Assembly: GCF_009014635.1 (NCBI RefSeq)
Contig: NZ_BKCF01000001.1
Span: 1,054,001-1,118,000, forward strand
DNA length: 64,000 bases
Direction of reading: 5' to 3'
DNA from: Patiriisocius marinistellae
Lineage (GTDB): Bacteria > Bacteroidota > Bacteroidia > Flavobacteriales > Flavobacteriaceae
Under the pieces are notes generated by a model. It saw only the letters and a program-made list of their open reading frames with translations, ran no database searches and was not told the DNA's origin. Both the position numbers and the translations under genes were made by a program. Positions 36,213-44,698 of this stretch are shown one piece after another (position 1 is the first letter of the stretch; each line of letters starts with the position of its first letter).

Positions 36213-36500
36213 TTATTCTGAAATTTCTACACCTTTCCAAAATGCTACATAACCTTCAATAGGCTTTGCAGCATGTGATGTTTTAGGGTAATACCAAGCT
36301 GCGTCAATATTTGATTCTCCATCAACGTATATTGAATAATAGGAAGCATCTCCCTTCCAAGGGCAATGTGTTGATTTGTTACTTTCTTTGAAATATTCTT
36401 CCTTTATTGAATTTTTTGGAAAATAATGATTGTTTTCAATTATAATAGTATCATTACTTTCGGCTAGAATTTGATTGTTCCAAATTGCTTTCATAATCAA
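36213..36500 (-). CDS. DUF427 family protein
   Basis: This 95-residue protein matches the DUF427 pattern: KAIWNNQILAES near the start, HYFPKNSI, then THCPWKGDASYYSIYVDG and AWYYPKTSHAAKPI. DUF427 has a compact beta-rich fold of unknown activity. The alternative start (MKAIW, 36494) is as likely as the first ATG. It lies between egtD and mqo, close to both, so it is probably part of that transcript, though no link to ergothioneine is established. Confidence 0.9.
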   Translation of the reverse strand: MIMKAIWNNQILAESNDTIIIENNHYFPKNSIKEEYFKESNKSTHCPWKGDASYYSIYVDGESNIDAAWYYPKTSHAAKPIEGYVAFWKGVEISE

Positions 36501-36536
36501 TTTATATGTATGCTTCTTAAACTTGTTAACTAAATG

Positions 36537-37508
36537 CTATTTCTTTTTAAAAAGGTAATTTTTATAATAAGCTTTTGAGTCTGTAAAATCTGTAATAATT
36601 TCAAGCCCTGCTTCACCTGCTAACCAAGCCACTGTTTTATCGTCATATTTTTGAGATATTTCAGTATGTATAGTTTCCCACTGATCAAAGTTTATTTCTA
36701 AGTCTAACGCATTTATATGGACCTTTTGAGCTTTTGTAGCTACTAAAAAACTTTTTGCAGTACCCGTTTCTGGATCGTATACTTCCCAGTGTTTAAAATT
36801 TTTAAGATTAAAATTAGCAGCCATTTCAGTATTAATTCTAGTCAACAAGTTTTTATTAAAAGCCTCGGTAACTCCTGTTTCATCATTATATGCATTAAGA
36901 ATAGTCTGTGGGTTTTTCTTCTGGTCAAACCCAATAAATAACATGTCATTGCTATTCATCGTTTCCTTTAGTTTTGTTAAAAAATCTATGGCACGAGGAT
37001 GTAATAGATTACCTATGTTTGAGCCTAAAATCATAATTGCTTTTTTTCGACTTTTGAAGGTTTTTAATCTTTCTAGAACTTCAAAATATTCGCCTTTTTC
37101 AGCTTCTACATTAACTTTAGGGAGTTCTTTTGATAGTTTTTTTGAAAGGCTGTCTATTGCATTTTGACTAATATCAATAGGCTTGTAGATAAAATCTGTT
37201 TCGGTTTCCGAAAGTAGTTTTAGCAATACTTTTGTCTTCTTCGCATCACCAGCACCTAATTCAATTAAATCATAGCCACCCTTAACATTTCCGAAGTGAG
37301 CAGCAATCTCTTTAGTGTGTATCGATAGTATTTCAAACTCACAGTTAGTTAAATAATATTCTGGCAATGCCATTATATCTTGAAATAATTTGTCTCCTTT
37401 TTTGTCGTAAATATATTTTGAGGAGAGGTATTTTGGGTATGCGGTTAAGCCTTCAAAAACTTCTTTTTTAAATGTTGTGTCCAATGCAATCGTGGTTTTA
37501 ATATTCAT
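36537..37508 (-). CDS. egtD: L-histidine N-alpha-methyltransferase EgtD
   Basis: This 323-residue SAM enzyme trimethylates histidine to hercynine, the first step of ergothioneine synthesis. Visible tokens are SSKYIYDKKGDKLFQDI (substrate-site segment, residues 28-45), the SAM loop LIELGAGDAKKT (about 81-92), MILGSNIGNLLHP and a C-terminal GFDQKK region. The Pfam family is Methyltransf_33. It lies 9 bp after egtB, an arrangement that makes the pathway assignment firm. No egtE-type C-S lyase or egtC is visible in the window. Confidence 0.93.
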   Translation of the reverse strand: MNIKTTIALDTTFKKEVFEGLTAYPKYLSSKYIYDKKGDKLFQDIMALPEYYLTNCEFEILSIHTKEIAAHFGNVKGGYDLIELGAGDAKKTKVLLKLLSETETDFIYKPIDISQNAIDSLSKKLSKELPKVNVEAEKGEYFEVLERLKTFKSRKKAIMILGSNIGNLLHPRAIDFLTKLKETMNSNDMLFIGFDQKKNPQTILNAYNDETGVTEAFNKNLLTRINTEMAANFNLKNFKHWEVYDPETGTAKSFLVATKAQKVHINALDLEINFDQWETIHTEISQKYDDKTVAWLAGEAGLEIITDFTDSKAYYKNYLFKKK

Positions 37509-37517
37509 TTTAAGCGA

Positions 37518-38681
37518 CTATTTTGCAAGTCTTATTCCTGTAAATTGCCATCTTAACTGTGCGTGAAAAAAGTTGCGATATGTAGGACGTGTGTGATTTA
37601 CTGGAGTTACTACAGACCCTCCGCGAAGTACTTTTTGATTGACCATAAATTTACCATTATACTCGCCAATTGCTCCTTCTGCTTTTTTGTAGTTGGGGTA
37701 AGGTAGGTAGGCGCTTTCTGTCCATTCCCATCGTTGTCCCCATTTAAATTTAGTGTTTGCTGCTTCCCACTCAAACTCTGTAGGTAGTCTAAAGCCACTC
37801 CATTGTGCATATGCAAATGCCTCAAAGTAACTAATGTGTTTTACGGGTGCATCCATGTCTAATGCTTGCAGTCCTTGCAAGGTGTAATGGTGCCATTTAT
37901 CATCAACATTGTGCCAATACATAGGGTGATTGGGTTGTTGCTGTTTTACCCATTCCCAGCCTTCCATATGCCAAAAATTAAAGTCTTTATAACCCCCAGC
38001 ATTTATAAAATTTAAATATTCGCCATTAGTCACTAACTTATTTGAAATAGCGTAATTATGTAAGTAAACTTTGTGACGATTTACCTCATTATCGTAATGA
38101 AATGTTTTTGGGTTTTCGTGTCCTATTTCATAGATGCCTTCTTCTATAGATATCCATTTTTGCTCAATATCTTCGATTGTGTTTTCAATAAATGTATCGT
38201 TGTATTTAGGCTGAAATGGATTGTTTCCAAGAATAAATTTAATGTCTGTCATTAATAATTCTTGATGTTGTTTTTCGTGATGGACTCCCATTAAAAGAAG
38301 ATTTTTAATTTCTTCTGAAATGTTGCCTTTTAACAAGTCTTTAAGTTCATTTGTTACGTAATGTCTATAGTCGTACACATGAGCAACACTAGGGCGGGAC
38401 ATATTACCACGTGCGCTTCTTACAATTCTTTTACCTATGCCTTCATAATAACTATTAAAAGCAAATGCGAAGTCTTTATGAAAAAGTTTATAGTTAGGTT
38501 TATGGTGTTTTAATATAAATTCTTCATAGAACCAAGTGGTGTGTCCTAGGTGCCACTTTGGGGGAGATACGTCTAGTTCAGGTTGTATTACATAATCCTC
38601 TAGCTCTAAGGGTTTACAGAGGGTTTCAGTATATTGTCGAGTTTCAGTAAAAAGCAAAATTAAATTATCAGTAATAGTCAT
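37518..38681 (-). CDS. egtB: Sulfoxide synthase EgtB (ergothioneine)
   Basis: This 387-residue non-haem iron enzyme couples hercynine to a thiol with oxygen. The N-terminal DinB-like domain has HLGHTTWFYEEF and the iron-binding HHEKQHQEL (H-x3-H-x-E). The C-terminal FGE-sulfatase domain has GFRLPTEFEWEAA and VLRGGSVVTP, ending in GIRLAK. It is shorter than mycobacterial EgtB but normal for Bacteroidetes. The ATG is immediately preceded by the poly-T of an upstream terminator (38682-38712), so the transcript must start very close to, or within, that hairpin. Confidence 0.94.
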   Translation of the reverse strand: MTITDNLILLFTETRQYTETLCKPLELEDYVIQPELDVSPPKWHLGHTTWFYEEFILKHHKPNYKLFHKDFAFAFNSYYEGIGKRIVRSARGNMSRPSVAHVYDYRHYVTNELKDLLKGNISEEIKNLLLMGVHHEKQHQELLMTDIKFILGNNPFQPKYNDTFIENTIEDIEQKWISIEEGIYEIGHENPKTFHYDNEVNRHKVYLHNYAISNKLVTNGEYLNFINAGGYKDFNFWHMEGWEWVKQQQPNHPMYWHNVDDKWHHYTLQGLQALDMDAPVKHISYFEAFAYAQWSGFRLPTEFEWEAANTKFKWGQRWEWTESAYLPYPNYKKAEGAIGEYNGKFMVNQKVLRGGSVVTPVNHTRPTYRNFFHAQLRWQFTGIRLAK

Positions 38682-38712
38682 AAAAAAAAGTGTCCAATTA
38701 AGTAGACACTTT
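38682..38712 (-). terminator. Terminator ahead of egtB
   Basis: On the minus strand, AAAGTGTC pairs with GACACTTT across a 10-nt loop and runs into an eight-T tract that ends at the egtB ATG. It should stop transcription coming from the TonB-like genes. Confidence 0.75.
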
Positions 38713-38765
38713 AAAGATACAAATTCTATAAGGTTTAGAGAAAACGAGTAAGCGTTAAACAGATG

Positions 38766-39275
38766 TTAATTCTCATTTTTAGAACGTTTTTCTCTACGTA
38801 ATCTTTTTCTTTTTTCCTTTGGAGTTTCTTTTAGATTTTCAACTTTAAATACAATAGGTAATGCATATAGTAAAGAGACTGCCTTTTCTTTTAGATAACC
38901 AGGAGTCATTTTTGGTAATAATGAAATTACTCGTTCTCCTTCATTAATTAGTAAAGGGTGTGGTGCTCTTGCTTTAATATTAACAACATCTCCCTCTTTG
39001 TTAATTTTAAAGCTAATATATATTTTTTGAATTCCTTCTAAAAGCAAACTGTCAGCAATTCTTTTATTAAAATTGACTAAAATATGTTTTCGCATTTCGT
39101 ATGACATACACTTCTTTAATGCATCGTTAAAAAGGTGATGTTCACATCCAGGATAAATAGGTGGTTTGTCTAGGTCTTGAATATTTCTAGCAACAATTTC
39201 TTCATCACTTTTATTTTGAGCGTATATATTAGTATAAATCGATGTGATAAGTAAAAGAGAAAAAAAATGTTTCAT
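38766..39275 (-). CDS. TonB-like energy-transducer family protein
   Basis: With the start at 39275 (15th codon of the longer frame) this is 169 residues with a clean signal peptide (MKHFFSLLLITSIYTNIYA). A PPIYPGCEH motif and a second Cys (KKCMS) precede a TonB C-terminal-like fold (ISFKINKEGDVVNIKARAPHP). A very basic tail (KEKRKRLRREKRSK) ends it. The protein lacks the usual N-terminal anchor plus proline linker of a true TonB, so it is more likely an isolated periplasmic TonB-C domain. It is paralogous to the next gene. Confidence 0.75.
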   Translation of the reverse strand: MKHFFSLLLITSIYTNIYAQNKSDEEIVARNIQDLDKPPIYPGCEHHLFNDALKKCMSYEMRKHILVNFNKRIADSLLLEGIQKIYISFKINKEGDVVNIKARAPHPLLINEGERVISLLPKMTPGYLKEKAVSLLYALPIVFKVENLKETPKEKRKRLRREKRSKNEN

Positions 39276-39366
39276 AATTAAATTAATAATAAAAAGGTAT
39301 ATAAACGAGATTATCATTTACATACCTTTAAATTTATTTTCTAAGAAGTATTTGGTTTATTCTTAA

Positions 39367-39801
39367 TTATTTATTTGTCTTAAAATTAAAAGGAACACTC
39401 ATTTTTATAGCCCTTGGTTTTCCTCCCATCATACCAGGTTTAAGTGTAGGCATCTTTTCTATATTTGCTCTAGCAGCATCTTGTAGCCCTTTATTTCCAC
39501 CAGTCACATTTTTAACTTCTACTTTACCTTGTTCATTAATTACAAAATCAACAACAACACGACCTTGAATATTTTTTTTGTATTCATCCATAGGGTATTT
39601 AAAGTTTTTTACAATATGCTGTGTCAATTTTTGATTAAAACATTTATCTTTTTGAGCCTCACTACCAGAACATCCAGGCCATACCGGTGCAATCTCTTTC
39701 ATGGTTAGTGTGTTGTTTTGTACAGTACCCCATGCTGGATCATCTTGTGCAAAAGTTGAAGCTGAAATAAGTACAAAAGCAAGTAAAAATAGATTTTTCA
39801 T
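39367..39801 (-). CDS. TonB-like energy-transducer family protein
   Basis: This 144-residue secreted protein (signal 1-18, ending TFA) has the same APVWPGCSG and KCF arrangement as its neighbour, followed by the TonB-C pattern VVVDFVINEQGKVEVKNVTGG and PTLKPGMMGGKPRAIKMSVPF. It is a soluble single TonB C-terminal domain, a common Bacteroidetes design whose partner is unknown. Two paired cysteines (WPGC and KCF, about 11 residues apart) could form a disulphide. It lies between thyA and the larger paralogue, all on the minus strand. Confidence 0.78.
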   Translation of the reverse strand: MKNLFLLAFVLISASTFAQDDPAWGTVQNNTLTMKEIAPVWPGCSGSEAQKDKCFNQKLTQHIVKNFKYPMDEYKKNIQGRVVVDFVINEQGKVEVKNVTGGNKGLQDAARANIEKMPTLKPGMMGGKPRAIKMSVPFNFKTNK

Positions 39802-39816
39802 AAGTAAATTTTGGGT

Positions 39817-40641
39817 TTAAATTGCAACTGCACCTTTAATGTGCGGATGCGGATTATAATCAGTCAACGTAAAGTCATCAAATTTGAAGCCAAAAATATC
39901 TTTTACATTTGGATTTAGCAACATTTTTGGTAAAGGTCTTGTTTCTCGAGACAATTGAAGTTCAATTTGTTCCATATGATTGTTGTAAATATGAGCATCT
40001 CCAAATGTATGTATAAAATCTCCAGCCTCGTAGCCACAAACCTGGGCCATCATCATTGTAAAAAGTGCATACGACGCAATATTAAAAGGTACGCCTAAAA
40101 AAATATCTGCGCTGCGCTGGTAAAGCTGGCAAGAAAGTTTTCCGTTAGCAACATAAAATTGAAAAAATGCATGGCAGGGAGGGAGTGCGGCCTTTCCATT
40201 GGCTACATTTTCTGAAAATGAAACCGATGTATTAGGCATAACACTAGGGTTCCATGCGCTTACAAGCATTCTGCGACTGTCTGGATTTGTTTTTAATGTT
40301 TTTATAATGTCTGAAATTTGATCAATTTCTTCACTATTCCAGTTGCGCCATTGATGTCCATAAACGGGGCCTAAATCTCCTTTTTTATCTGCCCATTCAT
40401 TCCAGATACGAACACCGTTTTCTTGAAGATATTTAATGTTTGTATCACCATTTAAAAACCATAAAAGTTCATAAATAATGGACTTTAAATGTAATTTTTT
40501 TGTAGTGACCATAGGAAATCCTTCGCTTAAATCAAAACGCATTTGATATCCAAATACACTTTTAGTTCCTGTTCCTGTGCGATCATGTTTTTGAGCTCCG
40601 CTTTCAACTACATGTTTTATAAGGTCGTGGTATTGCTTCAT
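39817..40641 (-). CDS. thyA: Thymidylate synthase
   Basis: This 274-residue enzyme methylates dUMP to dTMP with methylene-tetrahydrofolate. Motifs are [11 protein letters not shown] near residue 21, [11 protein letters not shown], the active site [13 protein letters not shown] (nucleophile Cys) and [18 protein letters not shown], ending [11 protein letters not shown]. It is a normal full-length ThyA, so the cell does not depend on ThyX. The nearest upstream gene (40777) is divergent; the shared gap has three TTAAC boxes at uneven spacing (8 and 11 bp). Confidence 0.97.
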   Translation of the reverse strand: MKQYHDLIKHVVESGAQKHDRTGTGTKSVFGYQMRFDLSEGFPMVTTKKLHLKSIIYELLWFLNGDTNIKYLQENGVRIWNEWADKKGDLGPVYGHQWRNWNSEEIDQISDIIKTLKTNPDSRRMLVSAWNPSVMPNTSVSFSENVANGKAALPPCHAFFQFYVANGKLSCQLYQRSADIFLGVPFNIASYALFTMMMAQVCGYEAGDFIHTFGDAHIYNNHMEQIELQLSRETRPLPKMLLNPNVKDIFGFKFDDFTLTDYNPHPHIKGAVAI

Positions 40642-40776
40642 TTTAAATCTTTTATGAATGGTAAATTTAATTAACGGTCTTGGAGGGATAAAATTTTCGC
40701 GGAAGCGGTTTTAAAGAAGTTATTAACTTTTTAACATACCGTTAACAAATCACTCAGAATTGTGTAATTTTGTTCT

Positions 40777-41148
40777 ATGGCACACTCAGTAACTACTTAT
40801 AAAATGGATCATGGTATTATGGAATGCTTTGATGTCTATCTTGTCTATACTTTGCAGGGTTCAGAAATTTCTGCAAAAATTGCTAGCGAAATTCTTAGAT
40901 GTGCTGATACGCATTATCAAAATAAACCTTATGTTTTTATCTCAAATCGCGCATTTAGTTCTGATGTTGACCCAAAGGCGTATAAAGAGGTAAACCCTAA
41001 AACTATGGTAGGTCTTGCTATTGTTAGTGAAGATGCTAGTGTAAAGCAAGAGGCGGTGAGTGAGCAACACTTATACGAGGGTGCATTTAGCTTTTTTAAA
41101 ACAGTAGAACAGGCTATAGGTTGGGCTAGAACTGTAATTAGAGATTGA
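40777..41148 (+). CDS. STAS/SpoIIAA-like small protein
   Basis: This 123-residue protein has no signal or membrane segment. Its pattern (FDVYLVYTLQGSEISAKIAS, then NKPYVFISNRA, then MVGLAIVSEDAS, then a C-terminal TVEQAIGWARTVI) resembles the protein at 10679-11038 in fold though hardly in sequence. I assign it tentatively to the SpoIIAA-like STAS superfamily; function unknown. A TAATTTTG -7-like box ends 5 bp before the ATG, so the message could be nearly leaderless. It converges on the nucleoside transporter gene. Confidence 0.6.
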   Translation: MAHSVTTYKMDHGIMECFDVYLVYTLQGSEISAKIASEILRCADTHYQNKPYVFISNRAFSSDVDPKAYKEVNPKTMVGLAIVSEDASVKQEAVSEQHLYEGAFSFFKTVEQAIGWARTVIRD

Positions 41149-41217
41149 TGTTTAAATAATTCTAATACATGTTTTATTAGCTAAAATTTTAAATAAATAT
41201 TGAAGATTATCTAGCAA

Positions 41218-42963
41218 TTATCCAATAATCATTCCTGCAATCGCTGCTGAAATTAAGGAAGCTAGCGAACCTCCCAATAATGCTCTCATCCCAAATTTTG
41301 AAAGAACTTTACGTTGTCCAGGTGCTAATGAGCCAATACCACCTATTTGAATTCCAATAGATGCAAAGTTTGCAAAACCACAAAGCATGTAAGTTGCCAT
41401 AATTACAGATTTTTCGTAATTTAAATGCATTTCATTATTAAGGTTTTTTAACTCAGCAAGCTGTATGTATCCTACAAACTCACTTGCAGCTAGCTTTATT
41501 CCAAGGAGTTGTCCCATCATCATCATATCTGCCTCTGCAACACCTATTAGCCACATTAACGGGGCGAAGAGTGTTCCTAAAATTGCTTCAAGGGATAATT
41601 GTGGGTAGGCAGTGTTTGCTGCCATCCATTCATTAATGGAAGTTATTTGTCCTAAGTAGCCTATAATGCCATTAAACATAGCAATGAAAGCTACAAACAC
41701 TAAAAGCATAGCACCCACATTTACTGCAAGCCTTAGTCCTTCTGTAGTACCATTTGCGATGGCATCTAGTATATTTGAACCTATTTTTTCTGAAGAAACT
41801 GTTACATCTGTATTTACCTCTTCTGTTTGAGGGTATAGTATTTTTGAAATTACAATAGCTCCTGGTGCTGCCATGACAGAAGCTGCTAATAAGTGTTTCG
41901 CAAAAACTAAACGCAAGGCAGGATCATCACCACCTAAAAATCCAATATAGGCTGCTAACACTGCTCCAGCAACAGTTGCCATACCTCCTATCATTACTAA
42001 AAGCATTTCACTTTTAGTCATTTTTTCTAAATAGGCTTTAATAAGTAATGGTGCTTCAGTTTGACCTAAAAATATGTTTCCTGCCACGCTTAAGCTTTCG
42101 GCTCCTGAAATACGAAGGACTTTTGATAATAACCATCCAAAGGCTTTAACTACTTTTTGAATAATTCCTAAATAGAATAATACAGACGTTAGTGCCGAAA
42201 AGAAAATAATTGTTGGTAAAACTTGGAATGCAAAAATAAACCCAAACGTATCCATGTCAACCACAAGACCTTCAAATAGAAATTTACTTCCTGCTCTGGT
42301 AAAATCTAAAATATTGATAAAAACCTTACCAATAGCTTCAAAAATGCTTTGTACAAAAGGTACTTTTAAAACCCCAATGGCTATAATTAACTGTAGCGCA
42401 AGACCTAATCCTACCGTTCGCCAACTAATAGCTTTTTTATTTGCGCTAAATAAAAAGGCTATAAAAATCAAAGACAACATGCCTAGTGCGCCTCTCCAAA
42501 AACTAGAAAATGTAAAACCTTCTGAGGGTATAAATGAAGCCGCCGTATTATCACTGTCTTCATTTTTTTCGGAAATTTGAAGGGATGTTAACTCGTTTGC
42601 GGTGGTTGCTATTGGTGTTGTAAATTTATAAGTAGTATTATTTTCAGTGAAAGAAAGAGAAGTGTCTGTTAGCTCTGTTACTCTGTATCTTTTTATGCTG
42701 TCGCTTGGTGAGTTGAAGAAAAAAATTAGTAAGTCATTTTGATATATATAATCTCCAGAAGCCTTTAGGTTGTCTTTAGCAGATAGTTGGTAATTGAATG
42801 AGCCGTTCTGTAATTCTAAGAAATCTTTTCCTGAAATTACTTCAAAAAAGGATGCGCCGTTTTCAGAGGTAACGCTTTTGAAATCCCATTTCTTTTCAAT
42901 AGTTTGCGCAGTTACATTTCCGAAGAAAAAAAGCACTAATATAAAACTTAAAAAATATTTCAT
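41218..42963 (-). CDS. Concentrative nucleoside transporter with periplasmic N-terminal domain
   Basis: This 581-residue protein is unusual. Residues 1-19 form a signal peptide and about 20-150 form a beta-rich lipocalin-like segment (ISGKDFLELQNGSFNYQLSA), with the CNT/NupC fold only from about residue 155. That part carries SVAGNIFLGQTEAPLLIKAYL, MATYMLCGFANFASIGIQIG and SLASLISAAIAGMIIG, the nucleoside-binding and pore motifs. It should import nucleosides using Na+ or H+. The N-terminal domain may sense or bind a ligand. It is cotranscribed with the upstream nuclease gene (20 bp). Confidence 0.9.
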   Translation of the reverse strand: MKYFLSFILVLFFFGNVTAQTIEKKWDFKSVTSENGASFFEVISGKDFLELQNGSFNYQLSAKDNLKASGDYIYQNDLLIFFFNSPSDSIKRYRVTELTDTSLSFTENNTTYKFTTPIATTANELTSLQISEKNEDSDNTAASFIPSEGFTFSSFWRGALGMLSLIFIAFLFSANKKAISWRTVGLGLALQLIIAIGVLKVPFVQSIFEAIGKVFINILDFTRAGSKFLFEGLVVDMDTFGFIFAFQVLPTIIFFSALTSVLFYLGIIQKVVKAFGWLLSKVLRISGAESLSVAGNIFLGQTEAPLLIKAYLEKMTKSEMLLVMIGGMATVAGAVLAAYIGFLGGDDPALRLVFAKHLLAASVMAAPGAIVISKILYPQTEEVNTDVTVSSEKIGSNILDAIANGTTEGLRLAVNVGAMLLVFVAFIAMFNGIIGYLGQITSINEWMAANTAYPQLSLEAILGTLFAPLMWLIGVAEADMMMMGQLLGIKLAASEFVGYIQLAELKNLNNEMHLNYEKSVIMATYMLCGFANFASIGIQIGGIGSLAPGQRKVLSKFGMRALLGGSLASLISAAIAGMIIG

Positions 42964-42983
42964 AAAAAATAGGTGGTGTTTTA

Positions 42984-43607
42984 TTAACGCTTAGAAATTT
43001 CGTCTCTTATACGTGCAGCACTCTCGTAATCTTCGTTTGCAACAGCTTCGCTTAGTAATGATTTTAAGTCTTTAAGCGTTGTGTTTTTGTAATCGTTTGT
43101 TGCAGTGCTTAAGGATTCTTTGTCATCATCGAACAGCAAGTCTTCAATAACTGCATCTTTATCAACTTTTTCAACATCACTTTTCTTTTTGCCAGTTTTG
43201 AGATAAATGCCAGCAGTGTCAAGAATTCCTTTGTAAGTGAAAATTGGTGCTTTAAATCTAAGAGCTAGCGCAATGGCGTCACTTGTTCTTGCGTCAATTA
43301 TTTCTTCAATTCCATCTCTTTCGCAAATAATGCTTGAATAGAAAACACCGTCTACAAGTTTATGGATAATAACTTGCTTTACTACAATTTCATAACGATC
43401 AGCAAAATTTTTAAATAAATCATGCGTCAATGGACGTGGAGGCATAATTTCTTTTTCTAACGCAATGGCAATTGATTGAGCTTCAAAAGCCCCAATTACA
43501 ATTGGTAATTTACGTTCTCCGTCCATTTCGCTCAAAATAAGTGCATAGGCACCATTTTGTGTTTGGCTATAAGAAATTCCTTTAATATTTAATCGAACTA
43601 AACTCAT
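42984..43607 (-). CDS. Bifunctional nuclease family protein (DUF151) with UVR motif
   Basis: From the second ATG (43607) this is 207 residues. The DUF151 bifunctional-nuclease domain (about 5-135) has YALILSEMDGERKLPIVIG and DAIALALRFKAPIFT; a C-terminal UvrB/UvrC-type helix pair (LLSEAVANEDYESAARIRDEI) follows after an acidic linker. The domain order is that of Bacteroidetes proteins annotated as bifunctional nuclease; the enzyme activity was shown only for plant relatives, so function here is inferred. It lies downstream of a strong terminator that separates it from the etf genes. Confidence 0.88.
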   Translation of the reverse strand: MSLVRLNIKGISYSQTQNGAYALILSEMDGERKLPIVIGAFEAQSIAIALEKEIMPPRPLTHDLFKNFADRYEIVVKQVIIHKLVDGVFYSSIICERDGIEEIIDARTSDAIALALRFKAPIFTYKGILDTAGIYLKTGKKKSDVEKVDKDAVIEDLLFDDDKESLSTATNDYKNTTLKDLKSLLSEAVANEDYESAARIRDEISKR

Positions 43608-43652
43608 CGTCAATAATCAATTTTCAGTAGTAGCGTTAATGCGGCTTCAATT

Positions 43653-43702
43653 AAAAAAGGCTGTTTAAATAGGAGGTTGTCCTTATTTAAACAGCCTTTT
43701 TT
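43653..43702. terminator. Bidirectional terminator after etfA
   Basis: A long inverted repeat, AAAAAAGGCTGTTTAAATA paired with TATTTAAACAGCCTTTTTT, has A and T tracts on both sides. It ends the etfB-etfA transcript. Confidence 0.9.
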
Positions 43703-43724
43703 GAAAGGCACAAATTAATAAAAA

Positions 43725-44693
43725 TTATGCGTTCTGTGCTTTAAAAGCTTTCAATTTTTCATTGAGTTGAGGTACAATTTCAAAAGCATCTCCTACAATA
43801 CCATAATCAGCAGCCTTAAAGAAAGGAGCTTCAGGGTCTGTATTGATAACTACTTTTACTTTTGAAGAGTTTATTCCGGCAAGATGCTGGATAGCTCCAC
43901 TAATCCCAATAGCAATATATAAATTTGATGCTACTGGTTTCCCAGTTTGTCCTACGTGCTCACCGTGAGGTCTCCAGCCCATGTCGCTCACTGGCTTTGA
44001 ACAAGCAGTTGCAGCACCTAATATCTCAGCCATTTCTTCAATCATTCCCCAATTTTCTGGTCCTTTTAATCCACGACCAGCAGATACTACGATTTCGGCA
44101 TCAGCAATTGTTACTTTATCTGTTGCTTTATCTACAGAAACTACTTTCGTTGAAAAATCATCTTCAGATAGCGTTGGAGAAAAAGATTCTGCAGCAGCAC
44201 CACCATTACTTTCTTTTAATCCAAAAGCATTTTTACCTAAGCCAACAACCTTAATTGCAGTAGAAATTTCAGTTACTGAAAATGCTTTATTCGTAAACAC
44301 ACTGTGCTTTACTTTAAATGGAGAAGTGCTTTCTGGTATACCAACTACGTTAGGTACATAACCAGCTTCTAGGTTTACAGCAACTAAAGGAGCCATAAAT
44401 TTAGCATTTGCGCTTTGTGATAAAACAACTACTTGGGCATTTTCAGCTTTTGCAGCTTGTGCAAGAACATCAGCATATGCTTCTGCATTGAAATTGTTTA
44501 ATTTATCGTTAGAAACTTCAAGTACTTTGTCTGCACCATAAGCTCCTAATTCTGAAGCGTTACCGCCATTTACTGAAACTGCAGTGACAGACGTTCCCAT
44601 GCTGTCAGCAATTGCTTTTGCGTAAGAAACTACTTCTAACGCTATTTTTTTGAATGAACCATTTTCAGATTCTGTATATACTAATACGCTCAT
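43725..44693 (-). CDS. etfA: Electron transfer flavoprotein alpha subunit
   Basis: This 322-residue subunit carries the C-terminal FAD-binding domain: VVSAGRGLKGPENW (about 200-213), GATACSKPVSDMGWRPHGEH and VGQTGKPVASNLYIAIGISGAIQH, then NSSKVKVVINTDPEAPFFK. With EtfB it accepts electrons from acyl-CoA and other dehydrogenases and hands them to the quinone pool. The N-terminal half is a diverged adenine-nucleotide-binding fold. It lies 5 bp after etfB and ends at a strong terminator. Length is normal. Confidence 0.97.
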   Translation of the reverse strand: MSVLVYTESENGSFKKIALEVVSYAKAIADSMGTSVTAVSVNGGNASELGAYGADKVLEVSNDKLNNFNAEAYADVLAQAAKAENAQVVVLSQSANAKFMAPLVAVNLEAGYVPNVVGIPESTSPFKVKHSVFTNKAFSVTEISTAIKVVGLGKNAFGLKESNGGAAAESFSPTLSEDDFSTKVVSVDKATDKVTIADAEIVVSAGRGLKGPENWGMIEEMAEILGAATACSKPVSDMGWRPHGEHVGQTGKPVASNLYIAIGISGAIQHLAGINSSKVKVVINTDPEAPFFKAADYGIVGDAFEIVPQLNEKLKAFKAQNA

Positions 44694-44698
44694 TTTTC

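Noticed and set aside
40730-40750. TTAAC boxes between thyA and 40777 as another response-regulator site
   Set aside because: Spacing is 8 and 11 bp, not the regular 10-bp phasing of the GLPGLI site, so the evidence is too weak.
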